NCBI RefSeq assembly: GCF_014203425.1
Contig: NZ_JACHJC010000001.1
Span: 434,001-498,000, forward strand
Source: Micromonospora echinospora
GTDB lineage: Bacteria; Actinomycetota; Actinomycetes; Mycobacteriales; Micromonosporaceae
DNA length: 64,000 nt
Direction: 5' to 3'
Part shown: in pieces, positions 58,759 to 64,000 of the stretch
How positions within the stretch are numbered: the stretch's first letter is position 1
How the letters are laid out: each line of letters starts with the position of its first letter
Made by a program: the position numbers and the translations under genes
The notes under the pieces: generated by a model
Told to the model about the DNA's origin: nothing
Seen by the model: the letters and a program-made list of their open reading frames with translations, nothing else
The model's database searches: none

Positions 58759-59251
58759 TGCGGACCTCCTCCGGGAAGTTCACGTCGAGCAGGGCTGCGA
58801 GGGCCTTACGGCCCCGGGCGAGACGGGCCTTGACGGTGCCGCTCGGCACGCCGATCTGCGCCGCGATCTCCGCGACCGACAGGTCGGCCAGGTGGTAGAG
58901 GACGATCGCCTGCCGCTGGTCAGCCGACAACTGCCGCAACGCGGTGACCAGTGCGACCGTGTTCTCGGAGGGTGGTTTGACGGGGGGTGGCGGCCCGTGC
59001 CGCCGGTAGGCGACGACGCTGTTACGGACCTTCCGCCACCGGTTGACCAGCAGACGGTGCCCGACGGTGCGCACCCACGCCTCCGGGTCGTCGTACGTGC
59101 CGACCTGGGACCAGCGCTGCCAGGCCCGCGCGTACGCCTCCTGGGCGGCGTCCTGGGCCTCGCTCCGGTCACCGCCGAGCGCGTACAGCACCGTCACCAC
59201 GCGTTGTCTGCTGTTCCGGTAGAACTCCTCGAACCCACTGTCCGGATCCAT
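58751..59251 (-). CDS. ECF (SigE-type) sigma factor, second copy
   Basis: A 166-residue sigma factor with regions 2 (about 8-75; VLYALGGDRSEAQDAAQEAYARAW) and 4 (about 95-150; LSADQRQAIVLYHLADLSVAEIA, PSGTVKARLARGRKAL). It is clearly paralogous to 54952-55473. The ATG at 59251 follows GGGGAGAGAG; the frame is open to 59311 without a better site. It is divergent from the ABC transporter operon and coupled to the downstream membrane protein gene. Confidence 0.9.
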   Translation of the reverse strand: MDPDSGFEEFYRNSRQRVVTVLYALGGDRSEAQDAAQEAYARAWQRWSQVGTYDDPEAWVRTVGHRLLVNRWRKVRNSVVAYRRHGPPPPVKPPSENTVALVTALRQLSADQRQAIVLYHLADLSVAEIAAQIGVPSGTVKARLARGRKALAALLDVNFPEEVRNA

Positions 59252-59402
59252 CTCTCTCCCCGCTGCCGTTCGTACGCCTGACACCCCCCGTCGTGTTCGC
59301 CGGTTGCACACCGTCGGCGATCCGACTCGTACCTCTCAGGGATGAGGCGAGATCATCCTGCCGTCCGAGCAGCCGTTGGGCGGGGACCGATACGGTCGGA
59401 CC

Positions 59403-60167
59403 ATGACCGACCAGCACCCGGCGCTCTCCCTTCGTGGCCTGGCCAAGCGCTTCGACACCAAGGTCGCGGTGGCGGGCGTCGACCTCGTCGTGCCGACCGG
59501 CTCGTTCTACGGCCTGCTCGGACCGAACGGGGCCGGCAAGACCACCACGCTCTCCATGGCCGTCGGCCTGTTGCGGCCCGACGCCGGTGAGGCGCGGGTG
59601 CTCGGGTACGACGTCTGGGCCGACCCGGTACGCGCCAAGAGCCTGCTCGGCGTGATGCCGGACGGTGTACGCCTCTTCGACCGGCTGAGCGGGGCGGAGC
59701 TGCTGGCGTACCACGGTCTGCTGCGGGGCATGGACCCGGCGGTGGTCGACCAGCGGGCGGCGGAGCTGCTCGACGTGCTGGCGCTCTCCGACGCCGGACG
59801 CACGCTCGTCGTCGACTACTCGGCCGGCATGAAGAAGAAGATCGGCCTGGCCTGCGCGCTGCTGCACGGCCCGCGCCTGCTGGTGCTGGACGAGCCGTTC
59901 GAGGCGGTCGACCCGGTCTCGGCCGCGCTGATCCGGGACATCCTGCACCGGTACGTCGGCGGCGGCGGCACGGTGATCTTCTCCAGCCACGTGATGGAGG
60001 TGGTCGAGCGGCTCTGCTCGCACGTGGCGATCCTGGCCGGGGGCCGGATCACGCGGGTCGGCACGCTCGCCGAGGTGCGCGGCGACCGGTCGCTGGAGGA
60101 CGTGTTCGTGGAGGTCGTGGGCGGCCGGACCGCCACCGGCGAGGAGCTGTCGTGGCTGTCCCGGTGA
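59403..60167 (+). CDS. ABC transporter ATPase
   Basis: A 254-residue ATP-binding subunit with Walker A GPNGAGKTT (about 40-48), the Q-loop region, the signature YSAGMKKK (about 139-146; a variant of LSGGQ), Walker B LLVLDEPFEAVDP and a switch His in SSH. It is of the exporter type found with large single-gene permeases. It pairs with the permease gene that starts inside its 3' end. The cargo is unknown; drug, lantibiotic-like peptide or lipid export is possible. Confidence 0.9.
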   Translation: MTDQHPALSLRGLAKRFDTKVAVAGVDLVVPTGSFYGLLGPNGAGKTTTLSMAVGLLRPDAGEARVLGYDVWADPVRAKSLLGVMPDGVRLFDRLSGAELLAYHGLLRGMDPAVVDQRAAELLDVLALSDAGRTLVVDYSAGMKKKIGLACALLHGPRLLVLDEPFEAVDPVSAALIRDILHRYVGGGGTVIFSSHVMEVVERLCSHVAILAGGRITRVGTLAEVRGDRSLEDVFVEVVGGRTATGEELSWLSR

Positions 60168-61846
60168 CCGTCCCCGAGCGGCCGGCCCGGCGCGTTTCGT
60201 CCCGGCACTTCGTCCGGCTCAAGCTGCGGGTGCTCGGCAACAACTTCCGGGGCCAGAAGTGGCGGATCGCGCTGTTCGTGCTGGGCCTGCTGCTCGGGCT
60301 CTGGTTCGCCGCCGTCGGGTTCTTCCTGCTCGCCACGCCGGGCCTGGCCGACGAGCCCCGGTACGCCCTCATGGTGGCCGCTTTCGGCGGTGGCCTGCTC
60401 ACGCTCGGCTGGCTGCTCCTGCCGCTCGTCTTCTTCGGCGTGGACGAGACGCTCGACCCGGCCCGGTTCGCGCTGCTGCCGCTGTCCCGCCGCACCCTGG
60501 TCACCGGCCTGCTCGCCGCCGCCCTGGTCAGCGTGCCCGCGCTGGCGACGACGCTCACCGCGGCCGGTCTGGTGGTCACCGCCGGTCTGCTGGGCGGCTG
60601 GTCCGCCGCCCTGGTCGGCGCGCTCGGCGTGGTCGCCGGGCTGCTGGTCTGCCTGGCCGGGGCCCGCGCGCTGACCAGCGCGTTCGCCACGATGCTGCGG
60701 TCCCGCCGGGTACGCGACCTGGCGGCCGTGCTGCTCGCCGTACTGGCCGCTCTGCTCGGGCCGTTGCAGCTGCTCGTGTTCGCCGCGGTACGGCAGACCG
60801 ACTGGGACCGGCTGGACGGCGTGGCCCGGGTGGTCGGCTGGACGCCGTTCGGCGCGCCGTGGACGGCCGGCGTGGACGTGGCCGAGGGCCGGGCCGGCAC
60901 GGCGGTGGCGAAGCTGCTGATCGCGGTAGCGACGCTCGGCGTACTCCTGCTCTGGTGGTCGCGGTCGCTGGAGTCGGCGATGGTGGGCACCGCGAGCAGC
61001 GGCCCGGCGCGGACGCCGCGCGGCGCGACCGGCGGCGCGGTGACGCAGTTGTTCCCCCGCGCGATGGGCTGGGCGCGGCGGGACCGGTTCGGGGCGCTCG
61101 TCGCCCGCGAGTGCCGCTACTGGTGGCGGGACGCCCGCCGCCGGGCCAACCTGATCACCGTGGCCGTGGTCGGTGTGTTCGTGCCGCTGATGGTCAACCT
61201 CGGCGGTCCCGCGTTCCTGTCCGACGGCGGCGCCGCGGTCGAGCGGGCCACCGCCGACTCGTCGCCGGCGCTGGTGAGCGTCACCATGATCTTCGTCGGG
61301 GCGCTCGCGTCGTTGACGCTCGCCAACCAGTTCGGCTTCGACGGCAGCTCGTACGCCGCGAACCTGGTCGCCGGGGTGCCCGGGCGGGTGGAGCTGCGGG
61401 CCCGGATGGCCGCGTTCTCGATCTACGTGGTGCCGATGCTCGTCGTGATCGCGGTCGCGCTGGCGCTCGTGCTGGGGCGTCCCGCATGGCTCGGCGTGAT
61501 GGGTGGCGCGTTGTTCGCCGCGTACGGCTGCGGGCTGGCGATCAACGGGTTCGTGTCGGTGCTCGGCGCGTACTCGCTGCCCGAGTCGACCAACCCGTTC
61601 GCCATGAACAGCGGCGCGGGGTTCACCAAGGGCCTGCTCACGCTGGTGTCCATGGTCGCCTCCGCGATGACGGCGGTGCCGTTCGTGGGGGCCGCCGCGC
61701 TGCTCGGCGACGTGTGGCTGTGGCTGGCGCTGCCGGTCGGCCTGGCGTACGGGGTGGGCGCGGCGCTGCTCGGCGCGTACCTTGCCGGGGACACATTGGA
61801 CCGCCGGCAGCCGGAGCTGCTGGCCACCGTCACCCCGAGGCGCTGA
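60152..61846 (+). CDS. ABC transporter permease
   Basis: A 564-residue membrane protein with about twelve helices, no ATPase motifs and a central cytosolic stretch (about 280-325, ARRDRFGALVARECRYWWRDARRRAN). It looks like a fused two-half permease serving the ATPase encoded just upstream. GTG 60152 was chosen for a GAGGAG ribosome site 5 nt upstream; GTG 60164 would make a simple GTGA overlap instead. The next gene starts at its stop. Confidence 0.8.
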   Translation: MAVPVTVPERPARRVSSRHFVRLKLRVLGNNFRGQKWRIALFVLGLLLGLWFAAVGFFLLATPGLADEPRYALMVAAFGGGLLTLGWLLLPLVFFGVDETLDPARFALLPLSRRTLVTGLLAAALVSVPALATTLTAAGLVVTAGLLGGWSAALVGALGVVAGLLVCLAGARALTSAFATMLRSRRVRDLAAVLLAVLAALLGPLQLLVFAAVRQTDWDRLDGVARVVGWTPFGAPWTAGVDVAEGRAGTAVAKLLIAVATLGVLLLWWSRSLESAMVGTASSGPARTPRGATGGAVTQLFPRAMGWARRDRFGALVARECRYWWRDARRRANLITVAVVGVFVPLMVNLGGPAFLSDGGAAVERATADSSPALVSVTMIFVGALASLTLANQFGFDGSSYAANLVAGVPGRVELRARMAAFSIYVVPMLVVIAVALALVLGRPAWLGVMGGALFAAYGCGLAINGFVSVLGAYSLPESTNPFAMNSGAGFTKGLLTLVSMVASAMTAVPFVGAAALLGDVWLWLALPVGLAYGVGAALLGAYLAGDTLDRRQPELLATVTPRR

Positions 61847-62337
61847 TGCCGGTCGTAGAGGCGGTCACCACGGTCCCGATCCCCCCGGAGCTGGCGTTCG
61901 CGGTCTCCCAGACCGTCGCGCCGGTCCGCTACCGGTGGGACCCGTTCGTCCGCGAGCAGCACTTCGTCGACGGCGCGACGGGGCCCGGCCGGGGCGTGCG
62001 CACGTACACCCGCTCCCGGCACGGCCTGGTCATGGTCAGCGAGTACGTCTCGTGGTCACCGCCGACGAACGTCGGCATGAAGATGGTGCGCGGGCCGTGG
62101 TTCTTCGAGCGGTTCGGCGGCGGCTGGCGCTTCGCGCCCGGCCCCGAGCCCGGCACCACGATCGCGACCTGGCGGTACAACTTCCGCTGCCGGCCGGCGT
62201 TCCTGCGCCCGGTGGCCGAGCGGATCGGGGTGTGGCTGCTCGGGCGCGACATCCGCCGCCGGATCGCCGGGTACGCGGCCGGCTGCGCCGACCCGGAGGT
62301 GCTGGCCGCCGCCCGCCAGTCGCTCGCCGGCGACTGA
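61846..62337 (+). CDS. SRPBCC (START-like) family protein
   Basis: A 163-residue small protein that opens with a typical SRPBCC strand-helix (VVEAVTTVPIPPELAFAVSQ) and continues with curved beta strands (RTYTRSRHGLVMVSEYVSW, GWRFAPGPEPGTTIATWRYNF). This fold makes a hydrophobic pocket for lipids or aromatic compounds. No catalytic residue identifies a reaction. It starts within the permease stop (TGATG), so it belongs to the ABC operon and might handle the exported compound. Confidence 0.72.
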   Translation: MPVVEAVTTVPIPPELAFAVSQTVAPVRYRWDPFVREQHFVDGATGPGRGVRTYTRSRHGLVMVSEYVSWSPPTNVGMKMVRGPWFFERFGGGWRFAPGPEPGTTIATWRYNFRCRPAFLRPVAERIGVWLLGRDIRRRIAGYAAGCADPEVLAAARQSLAGD

Positions 62338-62344
62338 TCCGGCG

Positions 62345-62602
62345 TCAGGCGGTACGGCGCATCGCCGCGTAGACGGTGTGCCCGTCGCCGACGCTCGTCA
62401 TGGTGACCAGCTCCCAGCCGTAGTTGGACAGGTGCTCCACCGCCTCCATCAGCGGCTGGAACGCCCGGCGACCCCAGGCGTTGTTCGCCCGGACCAGCAG
62501 GTGCCGGTGTGGATAGGCGCGCAGGTCGACCTGGCCGCCGAGGACGGCATCGGCGGCGACGACCCGTTCCTGGGCGAGCTGCTGCGGGGGGATGAGATTC
62601 AT
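62345..62602 (-). CDS. Small conserved-looking protein, DUF4177-like
   Basis: An 85-residue protein. Its C-terminal half (LMEAVEHLSNYGWELVTMTS, then a beta strand ending AAMRR) resembles the DUF4177/DUF5703 style of small actinobacterial proteins, with the recurrent GWELV motif. Function unknown. ATG 62602 was chosen because the following sequence has coding character and a GCAGGG lies upstream; a start at 62653 would overlap the divergent gene. It converges on the SRPBCC gene, 7 bp away. Confidence 0.6.
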   Translation of the reverse strand: MNLIPPQQLAQERVVAADAVLGGQVDLRAYPHRHLLVRANNAWGRRAFQPLMEAVEHLSNYGWELVTMTSVGDGHTVYAAMRRTA

Positions 62603-62654
62603 GCCCGGCAGGGTAGGGCGTTCCGTCGGACCTCGCCCGGCAACGGACGGCACA

Positions 62655-63188
62655 ATGTTTCACGTGAATCCAGAGCCGGGCGCCCAGATCCATTCCACCG
62701 ATCCGTTCGCGGCGCCGGCCGGGCAACGCTCGCCGGTACGACGGCTGCGCGGCCGGCTGGCCGCTCCGGTGACGCTCTGGACCGCGCCCGGGCCGGCCGG
62801 GCTGACCGTGTCGTCCACGCTCGTGGCCGAGGGGGAGCCGGCCCGGCTGCTCGGGCTGATTGATCCGGAGTCGGACCTGTGGGCCGCGGTCGAGGAGGCC
62901 GGGCGGTTCGCGGTCGCCCCGCTGGGCCCGCGCCACCGGCAGCTCGCCGACCGCTTCGCCGGCCTGTTCCCGTCGCCCGGCGGTCTGTTCGCCCTCGACG
63001 CCTGGACCGAGACGCCGTACGGGCCGGTGCCGGCGGACGCCGGCGGGTGGGCGGGGTGCCGGCTCGACACCGCCCGCGAGTACGGCTGGGGCCTGCTGGT
63101 CGAGGCCACCATCGAGTCGGTGGACCTCCCCGCGGACACCCTCCCCTTGCTGCACTACCGCGGCCGCTACCGCGAGCTGACCGACTGA
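62655..63188 (+). CDS. Split-barrel flavin/PLP-binding family protein
   Basis: A 177-residue protein resembling flavin reductase-like split-barrel proteins: PVTLWTAPGPAGLTVSSTLVAEGEPARLLGLIDPESDLW in the N-terminal half (a typical strand-loop-strand that binds FMN), and AECRL-like DTAREYGWGLLVEATIESV near the C-terminus. It could be an NAD(P)H-flavin oxidoreductase or a non-enzymatic flavin binder. The ATG at 62655 has no clear ribosome site and its first codons overlap a parS-like site, so the true start may be later. Confidence 0.6.
   Translation: MFHVNPEPGAQIHSTDPFAAPAGQRSPVRRLRGRLAAPVTLWTAPGPAGLTVSSTLVAEGEPARLLGLIDPESDLWAAVEEAGRFAVAPLGPRHRQLADRFAGLFPSPGGLFALDAWTETPYGPVPADAGGWAGCRLDTAREYGWGLLVEATIESVDLPADTLPLLHYRGRYRELTD
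62657..62670. promoter_or_regulatory. parS-like ParB binding site
   Basis: GTTTCACGTGAATC matches 13 of 14 bases of the parS consensus GTTTCACGTGAAAC; preceded by T it matches 14 of 16 of the longer form. Only one mismatch (T at 62669). In high-GC DNA this is very unlikely by chance in a 64-kb window. It overlaps the start of a predicted gene rather than lying in clean spacer, which is less typical. Confidence 0.55.
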
Positions 63189-63227
63189 CCCACCCCGCCC
63201 CGGTCGCGCCCCGGCCCGCCCCGGCCC

Positions 63228-63270
63228 GGCCCTGGCCCGGCCCTGGCCCGGCCCTGGCCCGGCCCTGGCC
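63228..63270 (+). repeat. 11-bp tandem repeat, four copies
   Basis: GGCCCTGGCCC repeated four times (last copy one base short), with the T at 63233, 63244, 63255 and 63266. A less regular GCCCCGGCCC stretch precedes it. It is in phase with the DNA helix and could be a slippage-prone array. Confidence 0.85.
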
Positions 63271-63273
63271 GGT

Positions 63274-63330
63274 CGATCATGAGGTTGACCGTGTTCGGCG
63301 TCCGATTTGTCGCCGCCAACTTCATGATCG
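63274..63330. repeat. REP-like hairpin element
   Basis: CGATCATGAGGTTG (63274-63287) and CAACTTCATGATCG (63317-63330) form 14-bp arms with one G-T wobble and a 29-nt loop. I associate the CGATCATGAAGTTG motif with repeated extragenic palindromes in Micromonospora genomes; only one copy is visible here. Confidence 0.6.
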
Positions 63331-63534
63331 TCGCTTGTCGGCGGGAGGGCGGCCGGAGGGCGGTGGGAGGAGGTCGGGGTGACCGGTTAGCGGAGTGATG
63401 TGGGTCACTCGGCGCAGCCGGGGCGCCGTTCGGCGCAGCCGTTCGCCGCCGGGCGGCGGAGCCTTCCCGGGCGGGGAGCGCGCTCTCTACCGTGCGCGAA
63501 ACTCCCCCACGCCTGCGAAGGTGGTGATCCACAG

Positions 63535-63903
63535 ATGTCCACGGACACACCCGCGTCCGCACCCGCCGAGTCGACGGCGGAACGGTACCTTGCCGTCCAG
63601 CGGTCCGACGAGTTCGCCGGGTTGCGGCGCGCGCTGCGCGGCTTCATCTTCCCGATGACCGTCGCGTTCTTCCTGTGGTACGCGCTCTACGTCATCCTCT
63701 CCGCGTACGCGCGGGGATTCATGGGCACGAAGCTGATCGGCAACATCAACGTCGCCCTGGTCTTCGGCCTGCTCCAGTTCGTCTCCACGTTTGTCATCGC
63801 CTGGCTCTACTCCCGGTTCGCCAACCGCCGGATCGACCCGGTCGCCGACCGGATCCGCGACGAGATGGGGGAGGTGACCCATGAACACGGTCCTCGCGGC
63901 TGA
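63535..63903 (+). CDS. DUF485 family membrane protein
   Basis: A 122-residue small membrane protein with an N-terminal helix (ERYLAVQRSDEFAGLRRALRG) and two membrane segments (about 39-60 and 72-95), ending in a charged tail (RRIDPVADRIRDEMGE). This is the standard DUF485 subunit preceding acetate/pyruvate-type sodium symporters. Its 3' end overlaps the next gene by 23 nt. It is the second such module in the window. Confidence 0.88.
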   Translation: MSTDTPASAPAESTAERYLAVQRSDEFAGLRRALRGFIFPMTVAFFLWYALYVILSAYARGFMGTKLIGNINVALVFGLLQFVSTFVIAWLYSRFANRRIDPVADRIRDEMGEVTHEHGPRG

Positions 63904-64000
63904 GGCGGGCAGCACCACCGCCCGGAACCTCACCATCACGCTGTTCCTGGTCTTCGTCGCGATCACGCTGGCGATCACCGTCTGGGCCAGCCGGCAGACC
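63881..64000 (+). CDS. Sodium/solute symporter, N-terminal fragment
   Basis: Only the first 40 codons lie before the right window edge: an N-terminal MNTVLAAEAGSTTARN and the first hydrophobic helix (NLTITLFLVFVAITLAITVW). Together with the DUF485 gene that overlaps it by 23 nt and a strong GGGGGAGG ribosome site, this is very probably a cation/acetate symporter of the SSS family. Nothing more can be read. Confidence 0.75.
   Translation, partial: MNTVLAAEAGSTTARNLTITLFLVFVAITLAITVWASRQT

Larger units (their letters stand above)
63189..63534. other. Intergenic region with tandem and inverted repeats
   Basis: No gene is supported in these 346 bp. They contain an 11-bp tandem repeat (63228-63270) and an imperfect hairpin (63274-63330), both listed separately, then A/T-poor spacer. 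The promoter of the following DUF485 gene should lie near 63400-63520, but no clear elements were found. Confidence 0.5.

Noticed and set aside
63228..63270. CRISPR array
   Set aside because: The 11-bp units are direct tandem repeats without spacers and no cas gene is present.

Overview
The window reads as chromosomal DNA of a high-GC actinomycete, most likely Micromonospora or a close relative in the Micromonosporaceae. Support comes from the very strong G/C bias at third codon positions, frequent GTG starts, dense ATGA/GTGA gene overlaps, the gene families present, and two copies of a long AAGGAAGGGCCCCTT palindrome at gene ends (6991-7044, 46784-46835) that I associate with Micromonospora intergenic DNA. 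I see no insertion sequence, integrase, prophage, CRISPR array or rRNA. One tRNA gene (Ser, UGA anticodon) lies at 8655-8741.

Left part (1-23.7 kb), mostly housekeeping and stress genes: a truncated CPBP-type membrane protease, a flavohaemoglobin behind a 23-bp palindrome, an XRE-peptide deformylase fusion, a FhuF-like ferric reductase behind an iron box, a GT-C-like membrane protein with a divergent methyltransferase, a PEBP protein, an AlkD-like protein, tRNA-Ser, a small P-loop kinase, a quinone oxidoreductase, SoxR, a split transketolase, a polyprenyl-phosphate-type GT2, a lipoprotein with an OmpR-type two-component system, a thiolase, a rhomboid protease, a cyclophilin, a DUF5324 protein, CorA and an aminotransferase.

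Middle part (23.7-52.9 kb), the most interesting region: a surface polysaccharide locus. Two divergent operons start from a 500-bp control region (29280-29779). Leftward run an Alg14-like and an Alg13-like glycosyltransferase half, a sulfotransferase and a GT2. Rightward run a Wzz-type chain-length protein fused to a P-loop-less BY-kinase-like domain, a DUF3048 lipoprotein, a Wzy-like polymerase, an APH-fold kinase, a second sulfotransferase, a Wzx-like flippase and a third sulfotransferase. Outside these are two GH26-like glycosidases, a secreted beta-propeller/double-malectin protein, a GT4, a WbaP-type priming transferase and a LytS/LytTR pair. A CysQ-type phosphatase at 23.7 kb could remove PAP, the sulfotransferase by-product. 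Together they suggest a sulfated exopolysaccharide, which would be unusual in an actinomycete. Within this stretch a three-gene cassette (nucleotidyltransferase, glycerol-1-phosphate dehydrogenase-like enzyme, CDP-alcohol phosphotransferase; 44.3-46.8 kb) looks like a self-contained route to a CDP-polyol and its transfer.

Right part (52.9-64 kb): a DUF5701 protein, two paralogous ECF sigma factor/membrane protein pairs, a DUF485-symporter pair and the start of a second one, an ABC exporter and small enzymes. Two chromosome-maintenance-like signals occur here: a cluster of DnaA-box-like 9-mers (55602-55674) and a 13/14 match to the ParB site parS (62657-62670). They hint at an origin-proximal location, but dnaA and parAB are not in the window.
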